Shown: positions 24,094 through 33,069, counted from the first letter of the stretch. The stretch: 64,000 nucleotides of DNA from Knoellia subterranea KCTC 19937 (GCF_000768685.1 NZ_AVPK01000005.1:62001-126000), one strand, 5' to 3'. Notes: generated by a model from the sequence alone, not told the origin. Numbers and translations are program-made.

Positions 24094-25332
24094 ATGACAC
24101 CCACATCGTCGTCGGTGACGGTGGCCGAGATCCGTGCCGCCGCTGACCTGCTCTCCACTGTCATTGCTCCCACACCCATGGAGTTCAACCGAGGTCTGTC
24201 GCAGCGCATCGGCGCCGACGTCTACCTCAAGTGCGAGAACCTCCAACGGGCCGGCTCCTTCAAGATCCGCGGTGCCTACAACCGGATGTACCACCTCACC
24301 GACGAGGAGAAGGCCCGCGGCGTCGTCGCTGCCAGCGCGGGGAACCACGCGCAAGGTGTGGCTCTGGCCGGACAGATGCTCGGCATCGCGGTGAAGGTCT
24401 ACATGCCCGTGCGGGCACCCATGCCCAAGGTCCAGGCCACCAAGGCCTATGGCGCGACGATCGAGCAGGTCGGGGAGACGCTGGACGAGAGCCTCGTCCA
24501 CGCCCGCGCCTGGGCCGAGGAGACCGGCGCCATCCTCATCCACCCCTTCGACCACGACGACATCGTCGCCGGGCAGGGGACCTGCGGACTCGAGATCCTC
24601 GAGCAGTGCCCCGACGTCAAGACCGTCGTGGTCGGGCTCGGTGGCGGTGGCATCCTCGCGGGGATCGCCGTCGCGATGCGCGAGCTCAAGCCGGACGTCC
24701 GCATCATCGGCGTCCAGGCCGAGCAGGCTGCGGCCTACCCGGGCTCACTCGCAGCGGGCCACCCCGTGGCCGCGACCAGGATGCAGACCATGGCGGACGG
24801 CATCGCCGTCGGACTCCCGGGCGACGTGACGTTCCCACTCGTGCGCGACCTCGTGGACTCCGTGGAGACCGTGAGCGAGGAGGGCATTTCACGGGCACTG
24901 CTCTTCCTTCTCGAGCGGGCCAAGCTCGTTGTGGAGCCCGCTGGTGCCTCGGCCGCCGGCTGGCTCCTCGAGAACGCCGGCAGCGCGGACATCGAGGGCC
25001 CGATCGTGTGTGTCCTCTCGGGAGGCAACATCGACCCGCTCCTCATGATGCGGATCATCAGGCACGGCATGGTCGCGGCCGGCCGTTATCTCCAGTTCTC
25101 CGTTCGCGTCCCGGACACCCCCGGATCACTCGCGGCGATCCTCGCCGACTGTGCCGCAGCCGACGCCAACATCCTCGAGATCGAACACATCCGCACCGGC
25201 CGGGAGATCAGCGTCGACCAGGTCGAGATCGCCCTCCGGTTGGAGACCCGGGGGCCCGAGCACATCGAACGGGTGCTCACCGCGATGCGTGACAAGGGCT
25301 ACCAGGTCATCCACGACCCCGACCACGACTGA
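24094..25332 (+). CDS. ilvA: Threonine ammonia-lyase
   Basis: This PLP enzyme deaminates threonine to 2-oxobutanoate at the head of isoleucine synthesis or in catabolism. The 412-residue protein has the PLP lysine in SFKIRGAYN, ASAGNHAQG and the phosphate loop GLGGGG. The C-terminal ACT-like domain (FSVRVPDTPGSLAAILADCAAADANILEIEHIR) is the short type, as in catabolic and many actinobacterial enzymes. The ATG follows TAGCCT by seven bases, pointing to a leaderless mRNA; an in-frame GTG at 24076 would place the -10 box inside the gene. Confidence 0.93.
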   Translation: MTPTSSSVTVAEIRAAADLLSTVIAPTPMEFNRGLSQRIGADVYLKCENLQRAGSFKIRGAYNRMYHLTDEEKARGVVAASAGNHAQGVALAGQMLGIAVKVYMPVRAPMPKVQATKAYGATIEQVGETLDESLVHARAWAEETGAILIHPFDHDDIVAGQGTCGLEILEQCPDVKTVVVGLGGGGILAGIAVAMRELKPDVRIIGVQAEQAAAYPGSLAAGHPVAATRMQTMADGIAVGLPGDVTFPLVRDLVDSVETVSEEGISRALLFLLERAKLVVEPAGASAAGWLLENAGSADIEGPIVCVLSGGNIDPLLMMRIIRHGMVAAGRYLQFSVRVPDTPGSLAAILADCAAADANILEIEHIRTGREISVDQVEIALRLETRGPEHIERVLTAMRDKGYQVIHDPDHD

Positions 25333-25347
25333 CCGCTCCCACGACTC

Positions 25348-25410
25348 CTTGCCCCAGCGGGACACGGAGCAGCGGCCGTAGGCCGCCCGCACGTGTCCCG
25401 CCCGGGCAAG
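25348..25410. terminator. Branched hairpin between convergent genes
   Basis: CTTGCCC (25348) pairs with GGGCAAG (25404-25410), CGGGACACG (25358) with CGTGTCCCG (25392-25400), and GCGGCC with GGCCGC (25372-25386). The nested structure lies between ilvA and a convergent membrane gene and probably terminates both. Confidence 0.75.
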
Positions 25411-25425
25411 AAGTGGGCTTGGGGG

Positions 25426-25995
25426 TCAGGCCCTGAGAGACGGTCGAGTCGACTGGGCCTGTCGGAGGGCCCAGGCGCTGCCCCAGAGGACGAGGGCGGC
25501 GCCGACGCCGGTGACGAGCAGCGACATCTGCACCTCGCCGGTCGTCAGCGCCACGGCGAGCCCCACCAACGCGACGAGGACGAACAGCCCGCCGACGACG
25601 CCGTAGCCCGACCACTGGAACAGCCGTCGGAACGGGAGGAAATGCACCCCGACGATGGCGGCGACGATCGGCGCAATGAGTTCCTGTCGTCCGGCTCGGA
25701 CACACGCCCACACCGTCACAACGATCGCCACGAGCTGGGTGAGGTTGACGAGGTTGTAGGTGCGCGTGACCTGTGGCGCGTTCATCGGGCCGTCATTGCG
25801 GGTGCCTCGTGCGGTGATCACGGTCGTGGTGATGCCAGCGACGATTCCGGCGACGAGGAACGCGAACATCGCGCCGCCGTTCAACCCGTTGCTCGCGGCC
25901 AGCCACCAGATGGTGCCCATGATTCCGAACACGAGCGCACCCATGCGTGAGCCGATGGGTGCTGCGGATGCCATGTCGGGATGCCCTGTCGTCAT
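25426..25995 (-). CDS. Predicted integral membrane protein, unknown function
   Basis: The protein has about 189 residues and five or six hydrophobic segments (for example GALVFGIMGTIWWLAAS, AFLVAGIVAGITTTVIT, LVNLTQLVAIVVTVWACV, GLFVLVALVGLAVAL). I do not recognise a family. The open frame extends 22 codons further upstream to 26061, but the ATG at 25995 (MTTGHPDMASAAPIGSRMG) gives a simpler N-terminus. It is transcribed alone, convergent with ilvA. Confidence 0.65.
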   Translation of the reverse strand: MTTGHPDMASAAPIGSRMGALVFGIMGTIWWLAASNGLNGGAMFAFLVAGIVAGITTTVITARGTRNDGPMNAPQVTRTYNLVNLTQLVAIVVTVWACVRAGRQELIAPIVAAIVGVHFLPFRRLFQWSGYGVVGGLFVLVALVGLAVALTTGEVQMSLLVTGVGAALVLWGSAWALRQAQSTRPSLRA

Positions 25996-26177
25996 GTGTC
26001 CATGCTCGCCGGACACCCGGCACCCCCACATCCACTCCTGGGTGGGGCGCGGGTCCACCAAGCGGTGGACCGGGCAACCGGTCGCGCGATGGTCCCAGAC
26101 AGCACGAAACGCCGAGCGCAGACCTCGCGCTCAGCGTTCGTGTGACGGCGACCGCTGGGCGGTTCGCTCGAGGGTGG

Positions 26178-26666
26178 TCAGCCGGTGTACGGCTTGGCCG
26201 AGAGGATCTTGACGTCGATCTGCTTGCCGTTGGGGGCCTCGTAGCTCGTCGAGTCCCCGGCCTGCTTGCCGTTGACGGCCGCGCCGATGGGGGACTGCTC
26301 GCTGTAGACCTGCAGGGAGCCGTCGGCGATCTCGCGCGACCCGAGGAGGAAGGTCTCCTCCTCGCCGAACATCTCGACCGTGACGAGCATGCCGGGCTCG
26401 ACGATGCCGTCGTCGGGCGGTGTCTCGCCGATGATCGCGTTCTCGAGCAGCTGCGTCAGCTGGCGGATGCGGGCCTCGTTCTTGCCCTGCTCCTCGCGCG
26501 CTGCGTGGTAGCCGCCGTTCTCCTTGAGGTCGCCCTCTTCACGGGCCGCCTCGATCTTCGCGACGATGTCGGCGCGACCGGGGCCGGAGAGCTGGTCGAG
26601 CTCGGCCTTGAGGCGGTCGAACGCCTCCTGGGTCAGGTAGCTCGTCTTGACGACGGTCTCGCTCAC
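26178..26666 (-). CDS. greA: Transcription elongation factor GreA
   Basis: GreA enters the RNA polymerase secondary channel and stimulates cleavage of backtracked RNA. The 162-residue protein has an N-terminal coiled coil with the acidic tip (AAREEGDLKENGGYHAAREEQGKNEARI) and the C-terminal FKBP-like domain (VTVEMFGEEETFLLGSREIADG...SPIGAAVNGKQAGD). The length is normal. The order greA-DUF4307-mca is typical for actinobacteria. A pair of palindromes upstream at 26880 and 26942 may regulate it. Confidence 0.95.
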   Translation of the reverse strand: MSETVVKTSYLTQEAFDRLKAELDQLSGPGRADIVAKIEAAREEGDLKENGGYHAAREEQGKNEARIRQLTQLLENAIIGETPPDDGIVEPGMLVTVEMFGEEETFLLGSREIADGSLQVYSEQSPIGAAVNGKQAGDSTSYEAPNGKQIDVKILSAKPYTG

Positions 26667-26970
26667 TGAGATTCACTCCTCGGGTGCCCGCGATCGGGCG
26701 GCGCAGCCGCATCGAGTCACGGGGGTGGTGGTCCTACGTGAAAGGGCCCGGGGCCGGAACCAGTGCGGTTCGGTGGGCCCCAGACCCAGTGGTGCAAAGG
26801 ACAAGGATAACAACGAGGTGGCGAAAAGGCACACCGATTGGTGCTTTGGCGGGCCACGGCGGCCATGTTCGGCCCTTTATCGGGTGACCCGACTTTGGGC
26901 TGCTTGATCCGAGGTGGCAACCCGGGCGGAGCGGCCCTTTGTCGGGTGACCCGATAATGGGGGGACGGGG
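26667..26970. other. greA upstream region, 304 bp without a gene
   Basis: No convincing frame is present. The stretch holds the greA promoter region and two copies of a 23-bp repeat, annotated separately. A G+C-rich run (about 26725-26790) near the middle of the region contains short dyads with no clear terminator form. Confidence 0.6.
26870..26954. promoter_or_regulatory. Two 23-bp direct repeats with palindromic core TCGGGTGACCCGA
   Basis: CGGCCCTTT(A/G)TCGGGTGACCCGA occurs at 26870-26892 and 26932-26954, 62 bp apart or about six helical turns. The 13-bp core is a perfect odd palindrome with no loop, so it fits a dimeric protein site rather than an RNA hairpin. It lies upstream of greA and downstream of the DUF4307 gene. 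Confidence 0.65.
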
Positions 26971-27333
26971 TCAGGGGATCCGGACGCAGGACGAGACGAT
27001 TCCCACGACAGCGCGGGCACTGGTCCGGACAGTGACAACGCGGTGGACCGACGTCGCACCCGCGGGGACGTCGTCGGTGATCGTGCCGACGCGTCCGTGC
27101 CTCACGTCCTGGGCGTCGACCGTGCACTGCACGGCGGCGCCGTCGGGCCGGTGGACGTCGTAGGAGACGGTGACCTCGGAGTCGGACACGACGTTGTATG
27201 CCGTGACGACCGCCCGGAGCGAGTTCGCCGATGCGAGGGCGAACCACACGATGACGGCCACGGCGGCCGAGATGCCGACGGCACCGATGACCCACCACTT
27301 GGTGGTGCCGGGGGCGGGGCGGGGGAGCGGCAT
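26971..27333 (-). CDS. DUF4307 membrane protein
   Basis: This 120-residue single-pass protein has a short basic N-terminus, a helix at residues 12-35 (WWVIGAVGISAAVAVIVWFALAS) and an outer beta-rich domain (AVVTAYNVVSDSEVTVSYDVHRPDGAAVQCTVDAQD...VVTVRTSARA). This matches the DUF4307 family always found between greA and mca in actinobacteria. Function is unknown; the context hints at mycothiol or envelope stress. The start codon lies inside a GTATGCCG word. Confidence 0.88.
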   Translation of the reverse strand: MPLPRPAPGTTKWWVIGAVGISAAVAVIVWFALASANSLRAVVTAYNVVSDSEVTVSYDVHRPDGAAVQCTVDAQDVRHGRVGTITDDVPAGATSVHRVVTVRTSARAVVGIVSSCVRIP

Positions 27334-27447
27334 ACAGCGTCCTGGGTCGAGAGCGGCCGTGCACCCAGTGGGTGCAAAGATGGTCGGAGACCATTGTCGC
27401 CGGTGCGATTTCTGCGCGTGCGACCACCCGAACGAGAAGGACCTTCC

Positions 27448-28389
27448 GTGGCTGATCGCCTCCGTCTCATGTGTGTTCACGCGCATCCCGACGACGAGTC
27501 GAGCAAGGGTGCCCCCGTCATGGCGAAGTACGTCGACGAGGGCCACGATGTCCTCGTCGTGTCCTGCACCGGCGGCGAACGCGGCGACGTCCTCAATCCC
27601 AACCTGGCCGACAACCCCGAGATCCAGCGTGACCTCGCCCAGGTCCGGCGTGACGAGATGGCCCGCGCCCAGGCGATCCTCGGTGTCGACCACACGTGGC
27701 TCGGCTTCGTCGATTCCGGTCTGCCAGAGGGCGATCCGTTGCCGCCGCTGCCCGAGGGCTGCTTCGCCCTCGAGCCGGTCGAGGTGGCCACCGAGGCGCT
27801 CGTGCGCGAGATCCGCCGGTTCCGCCCGCACGTCATGACGACATATGACGAGAACGGCGGTTACCCGCACCCGGACCACATCATGTGCCACACCGTGTCG
27901 ATGGCGGCCTTCGAAGCGGCAGGGGACCCCACGGCATACCCGAATGCCGGTGACCCGTGGCAGCCGCTGAAGATCTACTACAACCAGACCTTCAGTCGCG
28001 GCCGCGTCGTCGCCTTCCACGAAGCCCTCACCGCGCTGGGCGAGGAGAGCCCGTATGCCGCGTGGCTGGAGAACTGGGATCCCTCGCGTGAGCGGACCAT
28101 CACCACTCGGGTGAAGTGCGACGAGTGGTTCGAGCGGCGTGACAACGCGCTCCTGGCGCACGCGACCCAGGTCGACCCCAACGGCAACTTCTTCCGGGTC
28201 TCGCGCCAGCAGCAGGCGAAGGTGTGGCCGTGGGAGGACTTCGAGGCCGGACTGTCCTACGTCCCGATCGTCGAGGGCGAGGACGACCTTTTCGCCGGCC
28301 TGCCCACGGACCTCGCCGAGGCGGACGCGCTCGCGACGTCCGGCACGCTCACCATCGCCCATGACGGACGCAAGGAGCGCACCGTATGA
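27448..28389 (+). CDS. mca: Mycothiol S-conjugate amidase
   Basis: Mca cleaves mycothiol adducts of electrophiles to GlcN-Ins and a mercapturic acid for export, the actinobacterial analogue of glutathione detoxification. This 313-residue LmbE/PIG-L family zinc hydrolase carries the metal motif HAHPDDESSKG (H13, D16) and the third ligand in GGYPHPDHIMCH. MshB is the closest relative; the position after greA and DUF4307, and the C-terminal FRVSRQQQAKVWPWEDF, favour Mca. A GTG start follows GAGAAGG. Its stop overlaps the next gene. Confidence 0.92.
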   Translation: MADRLRLMCVHAHPDDESSKGAPVMAKYVDEGHDVLVVSCTGGERGDVLNPNLADNPEIQRDLAQVRRDEMARAQAILGVDHTWLGFVDSGLPEGDPLPPLPEGCFALEPVEVATEALVREIRRFRPHVMTTYDENGGYPHPDHIMCHTVSMAAFEAAGDPTAYPNAGDPWQPLKIYYNQTFSRGRVVAFHEALTALGEESPYAAWLENWDPSRERTITTRVKCDEWFERRDNALLAHATQVDPNGNFFRVSRQQQAKVWPWEDFEAGLSYVPIVEGEDDLFAGLPTDLAEADALATSGTLTIAHDGRKERTV

Positions 28390-28730
28390 ACGCCGTTGTC
28401 ACCCCGATGCTCACCCTCGCGCACGCGTTGCCGATGTCGCCGAGCCCGTCGCCGTCGCCGAGTGCGGCCCTCGACGGCACCCCGAGCCAGCAGGCGGCTC
28501 CGGGACTGTGGGCGTTCGTCGCCTTCCTCTTCCTCGCCATCGCGCTCTGGCTGCTCATGCGCAACATGAACTCCCGACTGCGCCGTATGTCCTACCGGGC
28601 GAAGGCGGCCGAGAAGGAGGCCGGGGCCGGCCCCGAGGGCGACCCTGCGAAGGACACCGCCAAGGACACCGCGGCGCAGGACGACGCGGAAGGGCAGGAC
28701 TCCGGCGAGTCCGACAACTCCGGGCGCTGA
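28386..28730 (+). CDS. Small single-pass membrane protein coupled to mca
   Basis: This 114-residue protein overlaps the mca stop (ATGA). A signal-like N-terminus and a Ser/Pro repeat (SPSPSPSPS) precede one helix at residues 38-58 (GLWAFVAFLFLAIALWLLM). A basic stretch (RNMNSRLRRMSYRAKAAEKEA) and an acidic tail follow. Similar small proteins follow mca in other actinobacteria, but no function is known to me. Confidence 0.72.
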   Translation: MNAVVTPMLTLAHALPMSPSPSPSPSAALDGTPSQQAAPGLWAFVAFLFLAIALWLLMRNMNSRLRRMSYRAKAAEKEAGAGPEGDPAKDTAKDTAAQDDAEGQDSGESDNSGR

Positions 28731-28743
28731 CGCGCCACGGCGC

Positions 28744-29442
28744 TCAGACCTTGTCGTACAGCGCGATCGACGCAGCGATGTAGTGCGTCGCGAACGCGAG
28801 GATCGTCAGCGTGTGGAAGATCTCGTGGAACCCGAACCAGCGCGGTGAGGGGTTCGGTCGCTTGATGCCGTAGACCACGGCGCCGGCGATGTAGAGCACG
28901 CCACCGGCGACGACGAGGCTGACGACGGTCGTGCCGGCGTGCTTGAGGAGTGGCCCGAGGAAGAACACCGCGACGGAGCCCAGTGCGACGTAGACCGGCA
29001 CGTAGAGCCACCGGGGCGCGTGGATCCACACGAGGCGGAACAGCACGCCGAGGATGGCGCCCGTCCAGATGATCGCGAGGAGCGTGCGTCCCTGGTCGCG
29101 CGGCAGCAGCAGCGCGAAGGGCGTGTAGCTGCCCGCGATGATGAGGAAGATGTTCGAGTGGTCGATGCGGCGCAGGACCGCACCCCAGCGCGGCGACCAG
29201 TCGCCACGGTGGTAGACCGCGGACATCGCGAAGAGCAGCACCGCGGTCAGGGTGAAGACCGCTGCGGCCGCGCGGGCCTGGACGGTGTCGCCGAGGACGA
29301 CGAGGACGAGGCCACCGATGAAGGCGATCGGTGCCATGGCCAGGTGGAGCCAACCACGGAGCTTGGGCTTCACGGCGTCTAGGACGGCGTCGACGCGCTC
29401 TTCGAGGGCGTCGATGGTGCGGGGCTCGCGTGGGTTGCTCAT
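28744..29442 (-). CDS. Hemolysin III/PAQR-family membrane protein
   Basis: This 232-residue protein has seven membrane helices. PAQR-type metal-site histidines are visible in AVYHRGDWSP and in GFHEIFHTLTI near the C-terminus, with a conserved RIDHSNIFLIIAGSYTP stretch. The N-terminal 25 residues are soluble. Family members are named from a Bacillus hemolysin, but ceramidase-like or membrane-homeostasis activity is more likely. It is transcribed alone, convergent with the mca pair and divergent from uppS. Confidence 0.88.
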   Translation of the reverse strand: MSNPREPRTIDALEERVDAVLDAVKPKLRGWLHLAMAPIAFIGGLVLVVLGDTVQARAAAAVFTLTAVLLFAMSAVYHRGDWSPRWGAVLRRIDHSNIFLIIAGSYTPFALLLPRDQGRTLLAIIWTGAILGVLFRLVWIHAPRWLYVPVYVALGSVAVFFLGPLLKHAGTTVVSLVVAGGVLYIAGAVVYGIKRPNPSPRWFGFHEIFHTLTILAFATHYIAASIALYDKV

Positions 29443-29555
29443 GGTCCATCAACGATACCTACGTTTGCGTAGGTTCCCTGGCCAAAATGTGACGGGTTCG
29501 TGGTGGGAAAGGTCTCGTTACCGGGCAGCGGGTGGGCCAGCGGTACCGTGACCGC

Positions 29556-30317
29556 ATGGCGCTCACGGATGTCCTCTACACGGCATACGAGCGTCGTCTG
29601 GCGAAGTCACTCGGTCCGGAAAGCATCCCGCGACACGTGGGCATCATGCTCGACGGCAACCGGCGGTGGGCCAAGGCCCGCGGCGCCGGGACGAGCGAGG
29701 GGCACCAGGCCGGAGCCGACAACATCGCGAACCTCCTGCAGTGGTGCGAGGAGGTCGGGGTCGAGGTCGTCACCCTGTGGCTGCTGTCCACCGACAACCT
29801 CAACCGGTCCGAGGCCGAGCTGCGCCCCCTCCTCGGGATCATCGAGCGGGCCGTGTCGACCCTCGCCGACTCGGGGCAGTGGCGGCTCAACCTCGTCGGT
29901 GCGCTGTCCCTCCTGCCCGCCGAGACCCGGGAACGACTCGAGGCGGCGGCGGCCCGGACCGCGACTGTGGACGGGCTGCTCGTCAACGTGGCGGTGGGCT
30001 ACGGCGGACGTCGTGAGATCGCCGATGCCGTGCGCTCGCTGCTCCTCGAGCACGCCGATCGCGGCACGACCATCGAAGAGCTCGCCGAGATCCTCGACGT
30101 CGAGCACATCGCCGACCACCTCTACACCAAGGGACAGCCGGACCCCGACCTCGTCATCCGCACGTCGGGGGAACAGCGGCTCGGCGGCTTCCTCCTGTGG
30201 CAGAGCGCGCACTCGGAGTTCTACTTCTGCGAGGCGTACTGGCCAGACTTCCGCAAGGTCGACTTCCTCCGCGCGCTGCGGGCCTTCGGTGAGCGCCACC
30301 GCCGTTTCGGAACCTGA
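29556..30317 (+). CDS. uppS: Isoprenyl transferase (cis-prenyl diphosphate synthase)
   Basis: This enzyme elongates allylic diphosphates with isopentenyl diphosphate to make the polyprenyl carrier used in cell-wall synthesis, or a shorter precursor. The 253-residue protein has the catalytic Asp in MLDGNRRWAK, the LWLLSTDNLNR motif, LIRTSGEQRLGGFLLWQS, and SEFYFCEAYWPDF at the dimer interface. Actinobacteria often have two paralogues with different chain lengths; which one this is cannot be told. TACCGT lies six bases before the ATG, so the mRNA is probably leaderless. Confidence 0.92.
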   Translation: MALTDVLYTAYERRLAKSLGPESIPRHVGIMLDGNRRWAKARGAGTSEGHQAGADNIANLLQWCEEVGVEVVTLWLLSTDNLNRSEAELRPLLGIIERAVSTLADSGQWRLNLVGALSLLPAETRERLEAAAARTATVDGLLVNVAVGYGGRREIADAVRSLLLEHADRGTTIEELAEILDVEHIADHLYTKGQPDPDLVIRTSGEQRLGGFLLWQSAHSEFYFCEAYWPDFRKVDFLRALRAFGERHRRFGT

Positions 30318-30628
30318 CGCCGGAACCACACCAGTCACACCCAGCACGCCTGTCACACAACGTCATCGCGCTCTCCGAGATGCCGTCGAGTTAAGGCTGC
30401 GTGAACACTCCGACACGCCGCCCAATGTGCTCGACACGCCAGCCTGCGGGAGTCGTAGCGTCAGCAGGGACGCGTCACCCTGACGTGTTCGGGAAGGCCC
30501 AACGCATGGAGCTCACGATGCTCCGGAGGAGGGGCCGGACCCGGCTCCTGCTCACCGCAGCGGGCCGACCGGCACCACCACCTTCGAGCAAGCGCACCTG
30601 ACACCGGTGCGCGCTTAGGAGCCCTGCC
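30318..30628 (+). other. uppS-phoH2 spacer, 311 bp without a gene
   Basis: The spacer holds short frames with no family character. Its last part contains the hairpin GCGCACC-N7-GGTGCGC (30592-30612), which ends four bases before TAGGAGCCCTGCC and the GTG of the next gene. A long 5' leader for phoH2 is likely, and the hairpin could hide or expose its ribosome-binding site. Confidence 0.5.
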
Positions 30629-32017
30629 GTGGCCACGACCTCGCGATCGACCTCCTCCTCGACGACCAGCGCCGGGGGCACCCGGCAGCGCGCCAAGCGC
30701 AAGGGAGTGGCCGAGGCCGCGCCCACTCGGACCTATGTCCTGGACACCTCCGTCCTCCTCTCGGACCCGCGGGCGATCCTACGGTTCAAGGAGCACGAGG
30801 TCGTCCTCCCCGTCGTCGTCGTCACCGAGCTCGAGGCCAAGCGCCACCACCCCGAACTGGGCTACTTCGCCCGCACCGCTCTGCGCCTCCTCGATGACCT
30901 GCGCATCAAGGCGGGCCGGCTCGACGCTCCCGTCCCGGTCGGTGAGGACGGCGGCACGCTCCGGGTCGAGCTCAACCACACCGACCCGTCGTCGCTCCCG
31001 GCCGGATTCCGCCTCGGCGACAACGACACCCGCATCCTGTCGGTGGCCAAGAACCTCGCCAACGAGGGCAGCGTCGTCACGATCGTCAGCAAGGACCTGC
31101 CCATGCGGGTCAAGGCATCGGCGTGCGGCATGGAGGCGCAGGAGTACCGCGCCGAGCTCGCCGTCGACTCCGGCTGGACCGGCATGACCGAGGTCGAGGT
31201 GACAGTCGAGGAGATGGACCACCTCTACGAGTACGGCCGCCTCGAGCACCTCGGTGCCGCGGAGCTGCCCTGCCACACCGGCCTCAAACTGCTCTCACCC
31301 CGCGGCAGTGGCCTCGGCCGGGTCGGCGCCGACAAGCAGGTCCGTCTCGTCAAGGGCGACCGTGACGCGTTCGGCCTCCACGGTCGCAGCGCCGAGCAGC
31401 GCATCGCCCTCGACATCCTGCTCGACCCGGACATCGGCATCGTGAGCCTCGGTGGCCGCGCGGGCACCGGCAAGTCGGCGCTCGCGCTCTGTGCCGGACT
31501 CGAGGCCGTCATGGAGCGTCGCCAGCAGCGCAAGGTCGTCGTCTTCCGTCCGCTCTATGCCGTCGGCGGTCAGGAGCTCGGCTACCTCCCCGGATCCGAG
31601 CAGGAAAAGATGAACCCGTGGGGCCAGGCGGTCTTCGACACCCTCTCCGCCCTCGTCTCGCGCGAGGTCGTCGAGGAAGTCCTCGACCGCGGCATGCTCG
31701 AAGTCCTGCCGCTCACCCACATCCGCGGGCGGTCGCTGCACGATGCGTTCGTGATCGTCGACGAGGCCCAATCGCTCGAGCGGAACGTCCTCCTGACCGT
31801 CCTCTCCCGGATCGGCCAGAACTCGCGCGTCGTCATGACCCACGACGTGGCCCAGCGTGACAACCTTCGGGTCGGCCGCCACGACGGGGTCGCCGCCGTC
31901 ATCGAGAAGCTCAAGGGCCACCCGCTGTTCGCGCACGTCACCCTGACCCGGAGCGAGCGCAGCCCCATCGCCGCGCTCGTCACCGACCTGCTCGAGCAGG
32001 AGCACGGCGACCTCTGA
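30629..32017 (+). CDS. PhoH2: PIN domain fused to PhoH-like ATPase
   Basis: This 462-residue PIN-PhoH protein is an RNA helicase/ribonuclease in the better-studied mycobacterial members. The PIN domain (residues 35-180) has the acidic residues of [22 protein letters not shown] and [10 protein letters not shown]. The PhoH domain has Walker [15 protein letters not shown] (near 280), Walker [14 protein letters not shown], and [15 protein letters not shown]. No antitoxin-like gene precedes it. The GTG start follows GGAG, with a hairpin just upstream. Confidence 0.93.
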   Translation: MATTSRSTSSSTTSAGGTRQRAKRKGVAEAAPTRTYVLDTSVLLSDPRAILRFKEHEVVLPVVVVTELEAKRHHPELGYFARTALRLLDDLRIKAGRLDAPVPVGEDGGTLRVELNHTDPSSLPAGFRLGDNDTRILSVAKNLANEGSVVTIVSKDLPMRVKASACGMEAQEYRAELAVDSGWTGMTEVEVTVEEMDHLYEYGRLEHLGAAELPCHTGLKLLSPRGSGLGRVGADKQVRLVKGDRDAFGLHGRSAEQRIALDILLDPDIGIVSLGGRAGTGKSALALCAGLEAVMERRQQRKVVVFRPLYAVGGQELGYLPGSEQEKMNPWGQAVFDTLSALVSREVVEEVLDRGMLEVLPLTHIRGRSLHDAFVIVDEAQSLERNVLLTVLSRIGQNSRVVMTHDVAQRDNLRVGRHDGVAAVIEKLKGHPLFAHVTLTRSERSPIAALVTDLLEQEHGDL

Positions 32018-32270
32018 CGCCCGAATCGGCGTCCCACGACGATCCGGTATGCCGTCCGCCCGAGGTGGGCGGACGGCATACCGGAGTCGTGTGGTCGCGA
32101 TGTGACCCGCGTCACGATGCGTTCGGGCACGTCGTGCTGCCGAGAGGGCCATGCTGGAGAGCCCGGTTTGGTCATCGGCGGCTCATCGCGTACGTTGGTC
32201 TCGATTTGGTAACGCAGCCCGACTGCCCCGTCAGCCGGGCTGTTGCACGTCGTGAGAGGAAACCTTCCGT
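32018..32270 (+). other. Spacer before the transglycosylase gene
   Basis: Apart from the repeat hairpin at 32043, this spacer contains a second dyad (CAGCCCG at 32215 with CGGGCTG ending at 32242) about 28 bp before the start codon, next to GAGAGGAAACC. Peptidoglycan hydrolase genes of actinobacteria often have riboswitch leaders at this place, but I cannot match this one to a known class. Confidence 0.45.
32043..32085. terminator. 19-bp perfect hairpin with CGGCATAC words in both arms
   Basis: The 19-nt arm 32043-32061 (TCCGGTATGCCGTCCGCCC) is perfectly complementary to 32067-32085, with loop GAGGT. It lies 26 bp after the PhoH2 stop. Each arm contains one copy of the dispersed word GTATGCCG/CGGCATAC. 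A shortened copy is at 13065-13093. Termination is inferred. Confidence 0.8.
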
Positions 32271-33026
32271 ATGAGCCGGTATCGCGGAGCCCACCGTGGG
32301 CGCCACGCCCGTCCGTCCGAGGGACCCCTCGCGCAGGCCCTGGGCGTGGCCCGCCGTCCCGCCGTCACCGCTGGCATGGCCCTGACCCTCGTCGGCACGG
32401 GTGCGATGGGTGCCGGGGCGACCGGCGCGAACGCAGATGCGGAGCCCTTCACCCTCAGCCCCAACGCGATGTCCCTGGCCGCGCTGTCGGCCAAGGAGAC
32501 CTCGGCCGACAACAGCCGCATCTCGTCCGAGCGTGCGGGCGCGAACGCCCAGAGGGCAGCCGTCAACGCGAAGCAGGAGGCCGAGGCCAAGGCCAAGGCC
32601 GACGCCGCCGCGGCTGCCGCCAAGGCGCAGGCCGAGGCTCTCGCCAAAGCCCGCGCAGCTGCCGCCGAGAAGGCCGCCCGCGACAAGCAGCGCGCCTCGA
32701 TCATCGCCAACGCCAAGTCCGACCCTCGTTCGGCTGCGCGCGAGCTGGCCGCGTCCGAGTACGGCTGGGGCGACTCGCAGTGGCGCTGCCTCAACCTCCT
32801 GTGGGAGGGCGAGAGCTCCTGGCGCTACACCGCCGAGAACCCCTCGTCCGGGGCCTACGGCATCCCGCAGAGCCTGCCGGCCCGCAAGATGGCGAAGTTT
32901 GGCGCGGACTACCGCAGCAACCCGATCACCCAGATCAAGTGGGGCCTCTGGTACATCGAGGCGTCCTACGGCTCGCCGTGCAACGCCTGGAACAAGTGGC
33001 AGAGCCGCTACCCCCACTGGTACTGA
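32271..33026 (+). CDS. Secreted transglycosylase-like protein with coiled-coil linker
   Basis: This 251-residue protein has an Arg-rich N-terminus, a hydrophobic segment (residues 30-52, GMALTLVGTGAMGAGATGA) with a likely signal cleavage after NADA, then an Ala/Lys/Glu coiled coil (about 85-145). The C-terminal domain has ELAASEYGWGDSQWRCLNLLWEGESSWRYTAENPSSGAYGIPQSLPARKM, in which the glutamate of WEGESSW is the expected catalytic acid of SLT-type lytic transglycosylases. Two cysteines may form a disulfide. It likely trims peptidoglycan outside the membrane. Confidence 0.88.
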   Translation: MSRYRGAHRGRHARPSEGPLAQALGVARRPAVTAGMALTLVGTGAMGAGATGANADAEPFTLSPNAMSLAALSAKETSADNSRISSERAGANAQRAAVNAKQEAEAKAKADAAAAAAKAQAEALAKARAAAAEKAARDKQRASIIANAKSDPRSAARELAASEYGWGDSQWRCLNLLWEGESSWRYTAENPSSGAYGIPQSLPARKMAKFGADYRSNPITQIKWGLWYIEASYGSPCNAWNKWQSRYPHWY

Positions 33027-33069
33027 GCCCGCGCTGACGGCGCCCGTTCCGCAACCCGGCGGGCGTGCT

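Noticed and set aside
32018-32270. A c-di-AMP (ydaO-type) riboswitch before the transglycosylase gene
   Set aside because: The position is suggestive, but I could not line up the conserved blocks of that class; only a plain dyad near the start is clear.
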